Assembly (NCBI RefSeq): GCF_900090305.1
Contig: NZ_LT607751.1
Coordinates: 5,580,001-5,644,000 of the forward strand
Reading direction: 5' to 3'
From: Micromonospora siamensis
Lineage (GTDB): Bacteria; Actinomycetota; Actinomycetes; Mycobacteriales; Micromonosporaceae
DNA length: 64,000 bases
The first letter of the stretch is position 1, and each line of letters opens with the position of its first letter. Below, piece by piece: positions 16,062-24,890 of the stretch. Under the pieces are notes generated by a model. It was not told the DNA's origin. It did no database searches and saw only the letters and a program-made list of their open reading frames with translations. The position numbers were made by a program, and so were the translations under genes.

Positions 16062-16775
16062 TCAGTCCCTCGCCGCTCCAGCAGCCGTGCAGGCGTCCGT
16101 GACGGTGCTGGTCCACACGTCGGGGTGGGTGAACCAGAAGTCGTGCGGTACGCCGGGCACGGTCGAGAATCGCCCGCGCGGGACGAGCGCGGCGAGCTGC
16201 GCCAGCGGCCATGACGGACGGATGTCGTCGCCGGCCGCGATGAAGTGCATCGGCACGTCGCAGGCGGCCAGGTCACGCCACAGTCCAGGGCGGTGGATCC
16301 ACTCGGTGAACGACTCGCCGAGGGACGCGTGCACCTCGGGCGCCCAGGCGATGTCGACGACGGGCTCGGCGGCCCTGCCGGCCTCGTACGCCTCGGACCA
16401 GGTGCGGTCGCGCTGCGGGCCCCGGCCGGCGATGCCGACCATCGCCGTCACCGCCTCCGGATGCTCGACCGCGTAGCGCACGCCCAGGTCGCAGCCCCAC
16501 GAGTGGCCCAGCACGATCCAGCTGCGGACACCGACCGTCTGTCGGACAACCTCCAGATCGGCGATCGCCTCCGCCATGTCGTGGGGGCCGCCGCCGGAGC
16601 GGCCGACGCCGCGCGGCTCCGGGTACCAGGCGCGGTGGCCCCGCGGGGAGATCTCGTCCCGTTCCAGGTACTGCACACACCCCGGGCCGCCGGTCAGGAC
16701 GACGACGTGGGGACCCTGGCCCGTCACGCCGACGTGCAGTGCGGTCGTCCCCACCTGAACCGTCCGGGCGTCCAT
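16062..16775 (-). CDS. Alpha/beta hydrolase, proline iminopeptidase-like
   Basis: 237 residues. LTGGPGCVQYLERD corresponds to the H-G-G-P-G oxyanion motif of proline iminopeptidases (His replaced by Thr), GHSWGCDLGVRYA is the nucleophile elbow, and VPHDFWFTHPD near the C-terminus supplies the histidine. An aspartate is in AAGDDIRPS. Start ATG 16775 (MDARTVQVG) fits the fold; the frame extends 18 codons upstream without family character. The tail nearly touches the convergent kinase gene (6 nt apart). It may be a peptidase or an epoxide/ester hydrolase. Confidence 0.82.
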   Translation of the reverse strand: MDARTVQVGTTALHVGVTGQGPHVVVLTGGPGCVQYLERDEISPRGHRAWYPEPRGVGRSGGGPHDMAEAIADLEVVRQTVGVRSWIVLGHSWGCDLGVRYAVEHPEAVTAMVGIAGRGPQRDRTWSEAYEAGRAAEPVVDIAWAPEVHASLGESFTEWIHRPGLWRDLAACDVPMHFIAAGDDIRPSWPLAQLAALVPRGRFSTVPGVPHDFWFTHPDVWTSTVTDACTAAGAARD

Positions 16776-16891
16776 GCCCGACGACGCTAGTCGGGTGGAC
16801 GGGGTCGCGGTGTACCGGCGCACCGGCATACGTGCGCCGGCCGTGCCCGACCGGTCACCGTGCGGTCGCCCGAGGCACTACCGTCGGGCCG

Positions 16892-17326
16892 ATGGTTGCC
16901 ACCGCAGCGGGAGCTTTCCGTCGTACGCCGATCGAACGCGCGGACCAGCGCGTCTCCTGGGAGCGCTCGGACCAGGCGTTCTTCGCCGCCGGCGCCTGTC
17001 ACATCCTCGCCTGGACGTGCCGGGACGCCTTCCCCGACCGGCCGATCCGGCTGGCCGGGGTGCGCTACGCGGGCGACCCGCAGGTCTTCCACGTCTGGGC
17101 GTTCTGGGACGGCTGGGCGTTCGACCACTCCGGCTGGAACCCGGAGCCGGAGCTGTTGGCGGCCAACGCGGCCTTCGAGGCCCGGCCGCTGGAACGCGTC
17201 GCGCTGACCGACGACCTGGCCGAGTTCTGCGCTGCGCACCACTCCCGCATGCCGCACCAGTACTGGCGGGACCCGCTCCCCCGGGCTCGCGCCTACCTCA
17301 ACCGACACACCCCGCCCCGGGCGTGA
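16892..17326 (+). CDS. Hypothetical protein
   Basis: 144 residues from ATG 16892. Rich in aromatic residues (ILAWTCRDAFPD, VFHVWAFWDGWAFDHSGWNP) with a Cys-His pair in GACHILAW. C-terminal HQYWRDPLPRARAYLNRH is basic. No signal, membrane helix or domain I can name; the pattern suggests a compact soluble protein conserved among actinobacteria, but that is inference. It is divergent from the hydrolase gene at 16775 and convergent with the anti-sigma-like gene, with a strong hairpin in between. Confidence 0.6.
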   Translation: MVATAAGAFRRTPIERADQRVSWERSDQAFFAAGACHILAWTCRDAFPDRPIRLAGVRYAGDPQVFHVWAFWDGWAFDHSGWNPEPELLAANAAFEARPLERVALTDDLAEFCAAHHSRMPHQYWRDPLPRARAYLNRHTPPRA

Positions 17327-17332
17327 GCCGCC

Positions 17333-17363
17333 CCCCGACCGGCGTCGGTGACACCGGTCGGGG
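17333..17363. terminator. Bidirectional hairpin terminator
   Basis: CCCCGACCGG and CCGGTCGGGG, 11-nt loop, lying between the convergent stops at 17326 and 17384. Confidence 0.7.
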
Positions 17364-17383
17364 CACTCGGTCCGGCTGCGGGT

Positions 17384-18547
17384 TCAGGGCACGCTGATCG
17401 GGATGACCGCCTCCGGCTCGTCGATCGTCACCTGTCCGTCGAACGGCGGCACCTGCGAGATGGACACGTAGTGGTTGCCGAGGTCGACCGGCTCGTCGAG
17501 CAGTACCGGACGGTCGTCCGAGACGAGCGTGAAGGGCACCGAGATGCGCGACCGCGCGCGTGGTCCGGGGACGGTGCAGACGAGTGCCGTCTGGTCGCTG
17601 GACGGACGGACGGCACAACCCTTCCAGCCCGCACCCGCCGGCCGGACCTGACTCGGCAGGACGAGCAGGATCTGCAACCGGGCGACGTCGACGTCGCCGT
17701 CGTTGCTCACCGCCACCGTCAGCCGGCCGGTGAACCCGTCGCCGGCCGGCCGGATCGGCAACGTGGAGGGGACGACGGAGAGCCGGGCCACCGGTGACCG
17801 CCCCGGGAACGTCGTCGGGCCCCCCAACTGCTGGAACCGGCCGTTTCGCCAGGCGTACGTACGCCACTGGTTGGGCACCGAGTTCTGCCCACCGTCGGTG
17901 TACTCCTTCGAGACCAGCACGGCGACCCGCCCGTCGCCGCGCGCCTCGAGATGGTCCATCATCGCGAGTCCGTCCTGCGTTCCGACGACCCGGCCGAGCG
18001 GCACGAAGTTCCGGCCGTCGCGACGGAACCCGACGATCTGACTGCCTCCCGACTCCGGCCCCTCGCCACACATCAGGTGTGCCACGTAGTCCTCGGTGCC
18101 GTCCCGGTCGACGTCCGTCGCGACGTACGACAGGACGTTCACCGCCCGGTGCGGGCCGTCACCCGGCGACTGGCCGCCGGTCAGGGTGACGCGGCCCGTC
18201 GTGCAGGTGGTGTCCGCGGTGGCGCCCCAGGTGGGCACCGTGATGGTGGCCGCTGCGAGGGGGCCGAGATCCGGCTGCCCGCTCTGCTGCTCGGTCGGCA
18301 GCGTGGTCGGTTCCGGCGCCGTCGGCGCCGGGGTGGTTCCGGACGGTGCGGGTGAGCGGTCGGTGCGGACCCCGACGGCGGCGCCCAGTGCCACGGCGAC
18401 GATGGCGAGGCCGGTGACCACGGCGGACGCCGTACGCCGGACACGGACGCGGTGGGAGGTGGCCAGGGCCCGCTCGCGCAGGTCGACGGCGTCGGCCTCG
18501 GCGGCGATCTCGCTCAGTCCTCGGCGCAGGTCGTCGATGTCGATCAT
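17384..18547 (-). CDS. Membrane-anchored anti-sigma-like partner protein with secreted domain
   Basis: 387 residues if it starts at ATG 18547 (MIDIDDLRRGLSEIAAEADA). The N-terminal 40 residues would be cytoplasmic, followed by one helix (ASAVVTGLAIVAVALGAAV), a Thr/Pro-rich linker and a large outer domain with VATDVDRDGTEDYVAHLM, an FG-GAP/EF-like D-x-D-x-D-G-x-x-D calcium-type loop. Genes of this layout sit directly after SigE-family sigma genes and are usually called anti-sigma or sigma-linked membrane proteins. The ATG overlaps the expected sigma stop as ATGA. In the sequence as given, an upstream 1-nt insertion joins it in frame to the sigma gene. Confidence 0.75.
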   Translation of the reverse strand: MIDIDDLRRGLSEIAAEADAVDLRERALATSHRVRVRRTASAVVTGLAIVAVALGAAVGVRTDRSPAPSGTTPAPTAPEPTTLPTEQQSGQPDLGPLAAATITVPTWGATADTTCTTGRVTLTGGQSPGDGPHRAVNVLSYVATDVDRDGTEDYVAHLMCGEGPESGGSQIVGFRRDGRNFVPLGRVVGTQDGLAMMDHLEARGDGRVAVLVSKEYTDGGQNSVPNQWRTYAWRNGRFQQLGGPTTFPGRSPVARLSVVPSTLPIRPAGDGFTGRLTVAVSNDGDVDVARLQILLVLPSQVRPAGAGWKGCAVRPSSDQTALVCTVPGPRARSRISVPFTLVSDDRPVLLDEPVDLGNHYVSISQVPPFDGQVTIDEPEAVIPISVP

Positions 18548-19069
18548 CGCGCCCCTCCGGTCTTGTGCAGGCCGTCGAGTTCCGGTGCGAGGATCCGCAG
18601 CCGCTCGAGCGCCTTTCGCGGTCTGGCTCTTGATGGTGCCCACGCTGACCCCCATGGTCTCCGCCGCCTGCGCCTCGGTCAGATCGTCGAAGAACCTCAG
18701 GATGATCACCGCGCGCTGCTTCGGGGTGAGCCGGGACAGCGCGCTGCGCAACGACAGCCGCAGCACCGTCTGATCGGCGTGGTCGGACTGCACACCGGAC
18801 CAGTCGGGCAGGTGGCCGGTGAACGCCTCGACGACGCGGCGCCGCCGCCAGCGGGTCACCTGCAGGTGGTACATCGTCCTGCGGGCGTACGCCTCGGCGT
18901 TCCCGGTGGCGTGCAGGTTCCGCCAGGCGCGATGGGTCAGTCCCAGCGCGCTCTGCACGAGGTCCTCGGCCAGATGCTGATCGCCGGTGAGCAGGTAGGC
19001 CGAACGGATCAGGGCCGGCGTCCTGGCCCGGACGAAGGCGTCGAAGTCAGCGACGGAAGCGTCCACCAT
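18544..19069 (-). CDS. SigE-family ECF sigma factor with an apparent 1-nt insertion near its 3' end
   Basis: Starts at ATG 19069 after AAGGGGG. Region 2 (FDAFVRARTPALIRSAYLLTGD, LAEDLVQSALG) and region 4 (LRSALSRLTPKQRAVIILRF, TEAQAAETMGVSVGTIKSQT) are intact. After SQTAK the frame should continue as ALERLRILAPELDGLHKTGG and stop in ATGA at 18544; instead an extra G (a CC pair at 18612-18613 on the plus strand) shifts the frame to ARAAADPRTG and the ORF runs without a stop into the membrane partner, ending at 17384 (about 561 residues from 19069). Either an assembly error, a recent mutation, or a genuine fusion. Coordinates given are for the restored frame. Confidence 0.75.
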
Positions 19070-19180
19070 CGCCCCCTTCCGACCGGTCGTGTGGAGGTGA
19101 CATACCACCTAAGACGACGACCGGCGGCGAAGAGTTGGGGCCGGGACGGACAATTGTGCGGTCGGCGGAAGGAGCAAGCG

Positions 19181-19456
19181 ATGCACGACGAGCCGCGGCC
19201 GGGCTTGGCGCCCCCTGAGCACTCCCCCGCCTACCAGGGTGAACCCGTCCTGATCACCGTCGACGGACAGGACTTCCGGGTCCGGCGGCGTGCCGACTCC
19301 CCCGGCACGTACGACTTCGACTGGCTCACCGGGCCGCACCCGTACGGCTTCGGCCTGAGCCAGCCCGGCCACGAGCTGACCCGGCCTGAGCTGGAGCGGC
19401 ACATCCGCGACTTCCTCGACCAGATCGACCCCGCCACGGGATACCTGGGCGACTGA
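19181..19456 (+). CDS. Small conserved-looking hypothetical protein
   Basis: 91 residues from ATG 19181, preceded by GGAAGGAG at 6 nt, a strong site. Contains VLITVDGQDFRVRRRADSPGTYDFDWLTGPHPYGFG and a C-terminal HIRDFLDQIDPATGYL: a small beta-rich domain with a terminal helix. No signal or membrane helix. It lies in the divergent gap upstream of the first sigma gene and 73 nt before the second; role unknown. Confidence 0.7.
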   Translation: MHDEPRPGLAPPEHSPAYQGEPVLITVDGQDFRVRRRADSPGTYDFDWLTGPHPYGFGLSQPGHELTRPELERHIRDFLDQIDPATGYLGD

Positions 19457-19529
19457 CCGCCAACGTGCAACCTTCCACCGGGCTCGCCACGACAAGGAGA
19501 TGACAGCAGCCGGTTGGCAGAGGAGCAGG

Positions 19530-20051
19530 ATGCGGCCCGACCTCGAACGGGAGTACGTCGAGTACGTGACGGCGCGGCTACCCCGCCTGCACCGCACGGC
19601 GTACCTGCTGTGCGCCGACGCCTTCCAGGCCGACGACATCGTGCAGGCGACCCTCACGGCGCTCTATCTGAACTGGTCGCGGGCCGTGGGGGCCGACAAC
19701 CTCGACGGGTACGTGCACCGGATCCTGATGCGGCGTTACCTCGACGAGCGGCGTCGCCGGTGGTCGCGGGTGCTGCTCGGCGACCGGGTCCCGGAGCTGA
19801 CGGCGGCGCCGGACGGCGACGTGGAGGCGCGCGACGAGCTGGTGACGGCGTTGCGGGCGTTGCCGAAGGGGCAGCGGGCGGTCGTGGTGCTGCGCTACTT
19901 CGGGGACCTGTCGGTCGAGGCGACGGCGGCGGCGCTCGGCTGCTCGACGGGCAACGTGAAGAGCCAGTGCGCGCGGGGGCTCGCCGCGCTCCGGGAGGCG
20001 CTCGGCCCCCGGCATCCGGTCGGTACCGCGAACACCACGAAGGGTCGATGA
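19530..20051 (+). CDS. SigE-family ECF RNA polymerase sigma factor
   Basis: 173 residues. Region 2: YVTARLPRLHRTAYLLCADAFQADDIVQATL; region 4: ALPKGQRAVVVLRYFGDLSVEATAAALGCSTGNVKSQCARGL. Intact HTH and a normal ALREALG ending, which serves as a reference for the broken paralogue at 18544. ATG 19530 follows GAGGAGCAGG. The stop overlaps the next ATG (20048-20051), so sigma and partner are coupled. ECF factors of this group direct RNA polymerase to small stress or envelope regulons. Confidence 0.9.
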   Translation: MRPDLEREYVEYVTARLPRLHRTAYLLCADAFQADDIVQATLTALYLNWSRAVGADNLDGYVHRILMRRYLDERRRRWSRVLLGDRVPELTAAPDGDVEARDELVTALRALPKGQRAVVVLRYFGDLSVEATAAALGCSTGNVKSQCARGLAALREALGPRHPVGTANTTKGR

Positions 20052-21319
20052 TGGACGAGGAAGAGCAGCTGCGGGAGCGGCTCGCGGCGGTCGACGTGCC
20101 GGCGAGCCGGATCGAGGTGGAGGCCCTGCTCGGGGCCGGACGCCGGGCCGCCTTTCGCCGCCGCTCGCTCCGGGCGTCCGGCGGGGTCGCCCTGGCCACG
20201 GCGGCGCTGCTGGCGGTGCCGTCGGCCCTGACCGGCGGGACGGGCCGACCGGCGGACCGGTCGGCCCTCGGGACGGCCGCCACCACCCCGGCGGCGACCA
20301 CCCCGGCCGCGACCAGCCCGGCGAGGGCCACCCCGGCCGCGACCACGCCGGCGAGGGTGACACCGCCGGCCACGCCCGCCACCGCGGTGGCCGACCCGGC
20401 CACCGGCTGCCGCCCGGCCGAGCTGCCCGTGCCGCCGGGGATGCGGAGCGTCGAACCCGCCGCGGTGGACCCGACCGGCCGGTACGTCGTGGGCAACGGC
20501 AGCGTCGGGCAGGACTTCCGGCCGATCCTGTGGACCGACGGGAAGCCGCGGGCGCTGCCGGTGCCGGGGACCTCGGTCCAGGCCACCGCCGTCAACGCCG
20601 GTGGCGTCGTGGTCGGCCTGGTCCAGAACGGCAGCCAGGAGTACGTCGCCCGCTACGCCGACGGCGTCTGGACCCGGCTGCGTACCCCGCCGGGAAAGTG
20701 GCACCCGTACCCGACGCCGAAGATCAACCGAGCGGGCGATGTGGTGATCAACGTGGAGCCGAGCGGAAACTCCGGCGGCGAGGGCAGCTTCGCCCTGCTC
20801 TGGAAGGCCGGCTCGACCACGGCGGTCCGGCTGCCGCTGCCGGCGGGGGCCAACGTGCACGACATCACCGACGACGGCACGTTGGTCGGCGGCACCTACG
20901 CCGACGGCGTCGGGGTGGCGGCGTACGTCTGGAACCAGCGGGGGGACGGCCGCAGGTTGGCGGTGCCGGCCGGCCAGACCGGCCTGGCGTACGCGGCGCA
21001 GGGCGACTGGGTGACCGGCGGGGCCTGGCCGTCGGAGTCCGTCGCCCGGTGGAACCTCCGCACCGGTCAGGTGATCGTGGGTCCCCGGTGGACGCACGGT
21101 GCCGGCTCGGAGCCGTACGGACCGGGTACGGCGGTGAACGCCTCGGGTTGGGCGGTCGCCCTCGGCACCGTGTTGCGGGCCGAGGAGCCGGTCGAGTTGA
21201 CCCTGCCCGACGGGCAGATCGGTCGGGCGGCGGACGTGTCGGACGGCGGGCTGGTGGTCGGTTCGGCGTTCACCGACCCGGGCAGCCGCCACCTGGGGCC
21301 ACGCGCCTGGCGGTGCTGA
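20048..21319 (+). CDS. Membrane-anchored sigma-linked protein with HAF-like repeat domain
   Basis: 423 residues. Short cytoplasmic N-terminus (EEEQLRERLAAVDVPASRIE), one helix (GGVALATAALLAVPSAL), a low-complexity linker of Thr-Pro-Ala repeats (about 75-118), then repeated units of the form V-x-G plus W/T (DPTGRYVVGNG, NAGGVVVGLVQNG, TDDGTLVGGTY, NASGWAVALG, SDGGLVVGSAF). Such repeats resemble extracellular HAF-type beta-propeller blades. Coupling to the sigma gene by a 4-nt overlap suggests it senses an envelope state and controls the sigma factor. No recognised zinc-binding anti-sigma motif is seen. Confidence 0.7.
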   Translation: MMDEEEQLRERLAAVDVPASRIEVEALLGAGRRAAFRRRSLRASGGVALATAALLAVPSALTGGTGRPADRSALGTAATTPAATTPAATSPARATPAATTPARVTPPATPATAVADPATGCRPAELPVPPGMRSVEPAAVDPTGRYVVGNGSVGQDFRPILWTDGKPRALPVPGTSVQATAVNAGGVVVGLVQNGSQEYVARYADGVWTRLRTPPGKWHPYPTPKINRAGDVVINVEPSGNSGGEGSFALLWKAGSTTAVRLPLPAGANVHDITDDGTLVGGTYADGVGVAAYVWNQRGDGRRLAVPAGQTGLAYAAQGDWVTGGAWPSESVARWNLRTGQVIVGPRWTHGAGSEPYGPGTAVNASGWAVALGTVLRAEEPVELTLPDGQIGRAADVSDGGLVVGSAFTDPGSRHLGPRAWRC

Positions 21320-21417
21320 GCGGGCGGCGTACCGGATGCGGTGCGCCCGCTGCGAGGTGACGGCCGGGGGGCGACCGCCACCTCGCGTGCGCCGTGGGGG
21401 GTACGGCGCTGCGGGGC

Positions 21418-21437
21418 CCGGCACCGTACGGTGCCGG
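21418..21437. terminator. 20-bp perfect palindrome between convergent genes
   Basis: CCGGCACCGT followed by its exact complement ACGGTGCCGG, with no loop. It lies in the 170-nt gap between stops at 21319 and 21490, so it may be a terminator after breathing of the centre, or a protein-binding site. Confidence 0.4.
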
Positions 21438-21489
21438 ATCGCCGCCGCCGGGGCGCGGGGGGGGGTGCGCTCGCCCGGCGGCGGAGTCC

Positions 21490-22005
21490 TCAGCGGGTGG
21501 GGCGGGCGGTGGATCGGTGGTCGGCGCCGGTGGTGGGCCGGCTCTCCGGCGCGCTCGGCCGGGTCTCCGGCCGGCCGGTGGACTTGGTGGCGGGGCGGGC
21601 GGTCGGGGCGTTGCCCTTGTCGGCCTTCTGCGCGACCAGCAGGGTGTCGCAGTAGGCGGCCACCTTCTCCCGGTCACCGGCGGTGGTGACCAGGACCGAG
21701 AAGGCGGGGTTCTCCAGCGCCTTGCCGGGGTTGTCGCCGGCACCGGCCCGGTACGCGCGGCAGAGGCCGACCAGCGACGGCGAGGGGCTGCCCTTCGGGG
21801 CCGGCGCGGTCGACGGCCTGCCCCGGTCCGCGTCGGCGGGCCTGCCGGTGGCGTGCGCCGCCGCCGGCTTCGGGGTGCCGCCGGTCAGCGGGGTGGGGAG
21901 GGCGCCACCGGCGGCGGCGAGGGCCACCCCGCCGGTGGCGGTCACGGCGAGCACCGTGGCACCGGCCTTGAGGGTGAGCAGTTTCGCCAGGGCGGTCTCA
22001 AGCAT
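21490..22005 (-). CDS. Hypothetical single-pass protein with secreted domain
   Basis: 171 residues from ATG 22005, with GGAG 7-8 nt upstream. MLETALAKLLTLKAGATVLAVTATGGVALAAAGG gives a membrane segment at about 10-33, then a Pro/Ala-rich linker and a small domain SPSLVGLCRAYRAGAGDNPG ... FSVLVTTAGDREKVAAYCDTLL with two cysteines that could pair. Ends in a disordered Arg/Pro/Thr tail. Actinobacterial genomes often carry this type next to sigma factors, but no function is known to me. Confidence 0.65.
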   Translation of the reverse strand: MLETALAKLLTLKAGATVLAVTATGGVALAAAGGALPTPLTGGTPKPAAAHATGRPADADRGRPSTAPAPKGSPSPSLVGLCRAYRAGAGDNPGKALENPAFSVLVTTAGDREKVAAYCDTLLVAQKADKGNAPTARPATKSTGRPETRPSAPESRPTTGADHRSTARPTR

Positions 22006-22208
22006 CGCGGATCTCCATGTGGGGGGTGGTGAACGGACGCGCCGAGGGGGCGGCACGTCCACCCGGCGGGGCCGCCGGGTGCGGAGAGGGCGCGGGATCC
22101 TCGCGCCCTTCTCGTGGCTCTCAGCGCCCGCACCGCGCCGGATGTCACACCGGCGACCAGCGGGTACGGTGGGCTACCGCGCGAGCACGCCGCGTCCGCC
22201 GGGACGGC

Positions 22209-22571
22209 TCACCGGCGACCTCCGGCGTCCCCGCCGAGCAGCCCGATCGGGATCTGCAACGCCCCGGCCACCAGCATCATCAGGTCGGCGACGAGGAGTG
22301 CCGTGGGTTGCGATGGCCCCGACAGCAGAACGGGGATGCCGAGCAGGGCCAAAAGGACGATGGCCACCCCGCCGGCCGCGTACCCGGGGGTCCGCCGGCC
22401 CCGGGCGATCGGCCCGCGCCCCCACCGCAGCGCGCCCAGCGCGGCGAGCGCGCAGAGCACCGGCACCCCGACCAGCAGCGCCGGCCGGGGTGACCGCCAC
22501 GCGCCGAACAGCACCGTGAGGGCCAGCCCGAGCAGCGCGACCTGGAGGACCCAGAGGGCACGACGAGGCAT
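22209..22571 (-). CDS. Small four-helix membrane protein
   Basis: About 120 residues with four hydrophobic segments: ALWVLQVALLGLALTVLFG, LLVGVPVLCALAALGAL, AAGGVAIVLLALLGIPVLL and TALLVADLMMLVAGALQIP. Positive residues lie between helices 2 and 3 (RWGRGPIARGRRTPG). ATG 22571 is used; an in-frame TTG at 22604 is possible. No named family. It lies alone between the secreted hypothetical and the dehydrogenase gene, all on the same strand. Confidence 0.6.
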   Translation of the reverse strand: MPRRALWVLQVALLGLALTVLFGAWRSPRPALLVGVPVLCALAALGALRWGRGPIARGRRTPGYAAGGVAIVLLALLGIPVLLSGPSQPTALLVADLMMLVAGALQIPIGLLGGDAGGRR

Positions 22572-22633
22572 GCCGCGCTCGTACCCCCTGGTGTTCCTCC
22601 ACAAACGACGGACGGCGGCGGGACGGACCGGCC

Positions 22634-23521
22634 TCAGCCGCGGTCGGTGTCGCGCATCCAGAGCGGCAGGGCGCGGGTGTCGTCCTGGCCGTGTCCGTCG
22701 GCGTGGGCGGCGTCGCCGACGCCGACGGCCGCCTCGACCAGCGGCAGCCGCGGCTCGGCGGCGAGACAGAGCCGCAGGTCCTTGCTGAGCATGTCGACGG
22801 TGAAGCCGGCCGTCGGTGGCGCTCCGGCCGACAGGATCTGACGTACGCCGGGGAAGGCGGCGCCGAGCGGGCCGTCGGCGATCAACTCGTCCACCACGTC
22901 GGCGGGCAGGTCGAGGGTGGCGGCCAGGCGCAGCGCGTCGCCGATGCCGGCCAGGGCCAGACCGAGGGTGAGATTGCGGACCAGCTTCGCGGCGCTGCCC
23001 GCCCCGGTCGGGCCGACGTGCCGCACCTGCTCCGGGTCACCCCAGAGGTCCAGCAGCGGGCGGGCCACCGCCACGTCGGCGTCGGCGCCACCGGCCAGCA
23101 CGCCGAGGGTCCCCTCGGTGGCCGGGCCGACCGACCCGTACACCGGCGCGTCGACGTAGCGCAGGCGGTGCTCGCGCAGCCGGCCGGCCATCCGCCGGGA
23201 GGCGTCCGGGCCGATGGTGCTGGCGTCGACCACCAGGGTGTCCGGCGCGGCACCCGAGGCGACCCCGTCCGGCCCGAGCAGCACCCGCTCCACGGCGTCC
23301 GGGTCGGCGAGCATCAGCACCACCACGTCCCGGCCGGCGGCGGCCTCGGCGGGGCTGCCGGCGACCGTGGCGCCGGCCGACCCCAGGGCCTCCGCCTTGC
23401 CGGGACTGCGGTTCCACACGGCCAGGTCGTGACCGGCGGCCAGCACGTGCCGGGCCATCGGGGTGCCCATCCGTCCCAGGCCGAGGAAGGCGACCCGCAG
23501 TCGCCGGGAATCGTCAGTCAT
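22634..23521 (-). CDS. NAD(P)-dependent beta-hydroxyacid dehydrogenase (3-hydroxyisobutyrate dehydrogenase family)
   Basis: 295 residues. The Rossmann motif FLGLGRMGTPMARHVLAAGH (about 12-31), DASTIGPDASRRMA, and the substrate-binding Y-V-D-A-P-V-Y-G-S segment match the family; TGAGSAAKLVRNLTLG carries the catalytic lysine. These enzymes oxidise 3-hydroxyacids or reduce glyoxylate-type semialdehydes and imines. The active-site DAPVYGS (rather than DAPVSGG) points to the glyoxylate/succinic-semialdehyde reductase or imine-reductase side of the family. Start ATG 23521 gives MTDDSRRLRVAFLG. Confidence 0.88.
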   Translation of the reverse strand: MTDDSRRLRVAFLGLGRMGTPMARHVLAAGHDLAVWNRSPGKAEALGSAGATVAGSPAEAAAGRDVVVLMLADPDAVERVLLGPDGVASGAAPDTLVVDASTIGPDASRRMAGRLREHRLRYVDAPVYGSVGPATEGTLGVLAGGADADVAVARPLLDLWGDPEQVRHVGPTGAGSAAKLVRNLTLGLALAGIGDALRLAATLDLPADVVDELIADGPLGAAFPGVRQILSAGAPPTAGFTVDMLSKDLRLCLAAEPRLPLVEAAVGVGDAAHADGHGQDDTRALPLWMRDTDRG

Positions 23522-23711
23522 GCCGCCAGTCAACCGCACCCCCGGCCGTCCCGCCCGGCGGACGAGGCCGTCGAGCAGGATCCCCCGCCCGCCCCGGCGA
23601 CGGCGTGAGCACCGAGGGTGACCAGGGCGGATGTCGCGTGTTATTCTCCGGCGTCGATCTACATCCGCGCGGACCCGTCCCGGGTCGCTGCCGGAAGGAC
23701 CGCCTCTCCCG

Positions 23712-24890
23712 ATGCCGGCCGTTGCCGTTTCGACCGCTCCGCCGACCGCGCTCGACCGGCCGGCGGGCGGCGCGTTCGGTCTGGTCTTCACCACGCTGCC
23801 GGCGCTGCTGCGGGTCACCTGCGGCCTGGCCGGCGCGGCGGTCGCCCTGGCGGTACGCACACCCCCGGTCCGGCCGTGGCTGCTGCTGCCCGTGGTGGCC
23901 CTGCTGACCGCCTGGTCCGTCGGGTACGCCGTCCGTGCCCTGCGGCACGGCGTCGGCCCCGCCCTGGTCGCCGGTGACGTGGCGCTGACCACCGCCACCT
24001 GCCTGCTGATCCCGTGGCTGGTGGCGCCCGAGGTGCTCCCCGGCGAGGGCAGCTGGGTGGCGGTGCTGGCCAGCACCACGGTGATCAACACCCAGGCGAC
24101 CGCGCCGGCCCGCTGGTCGGTGCCGGCCGGGGTGCTGCTCACCGCGGCCTACGTCACCGGGGCGTACGCCGCCGGCAACCCGGCCGAGGGGCGGGCCCAC
24201 GCGATCACCCTGCTGGCGCAGACCGTCTGCACGGCGATGATGACGCAGGTGATGCGCCGCCGGATCGGCCGCGCCGACCGGGCCTTCGCCGACTACCAGC
24301 GGCTGGCCCGCGAGGCGCTGGTGGCCCGGACGGCCCGGCAGGAGGAGCGCCGGCAGAACCGCGACCTGCACGACACGGTGCTCGGCACGCTGACCATGGT
24401 CGGCCTCGGCGCGGTCGCGCCCGGGTCGGCCACGCTGCGCGCCCGGTGCGCCGCGGACCTGCGTACCCTCGCCCGGCTGGCCGACGCCCGGTCCGCGCCG
24501 GTCGACGCGCCGGTCGCGGTGGACGCCCTGCTCCGGGCCGTGCTGGACCGCCACCCCGAGCTGCCGGTCGACGCCGACCTGCCGGCGTGCACGGTTCCCG
24601 GCCCGGTCGCCGAGGCGTTGACCGAGAGCACCGCCGCCGCGCTGTCCAACGTCACCCGCCACGCGCCGCACGCCGCGGTCACGCTACGGCTCACCGCCAC
24701 CGCGCACGGCGTGGCGGTGGAACTGGCCGACGACGGTCCCGGCTTCGACCCGTCCGCCGTACCGGCCCACCGGTACGGCCTGCGCGAGTCGGTGCACGGC
24801 CGGATGGTCGCGGTCGGCGGGGCCACCACCGTCGAGTCCTCCCCCGGCGCGGGCACCCGGATCCGGCTGGAGTGGCCCCGTGCCGGCTGA
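23712..24890 (+). CDS. Sensor histidine kinase, HisKA_3 type
   Basis: 392 residues. Five to six membrane helices in residues 25-180, then the dimerisation helix RQNRDLHDTVLGTLTMVGLG with phospho-acceptor His220, and a C-terminal ATPase domain with the N box (ALSNVTRHAPHAAV) and G1 box (VELADDGPGFDP). This is the NarX/DesK-like class that pairs with LuxR-type regulators; the regulator is at 26256. Start ATG 23712 has GGAAGGA about 14 nt upstream. The stop overlaps the next gene's GTG by 11 nt, so the three signalling genes are coupled. Confidence 0.88.
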   Translation: MPAVAVSTAPPTALDRPAGGAFGLVFTTLPALLRVTCGLAGAAVALAVRTPPVRPWLLLPVVALLTAWSVGYAVRALRHGVGPALVAGDVALTTATCLLIPWLVAPEVLPGEGSWVAVLASTTVINTQATAPARWSVPAGVLLTAAYVTGAYAAGNPAEGRAHAITLLAQTVCTAMMTQVMRRRIGRADRAFADYQRLAREALVARTARQEERRQNRDLHDTVLGTLTMVGLGAVAPGSATLRARCAADLRTLARLADARSAPVDAPVAVDALLRAVLDRHPELPVDADLPACTVPGPVAEALTESTAAALSNVTRHAPHAAVTLRLTATAHGVAVELADDGPGFDPSAVPAHRYGLRESVHGRMVAVGGATTVESSPGAGTRIRLEWPRAG

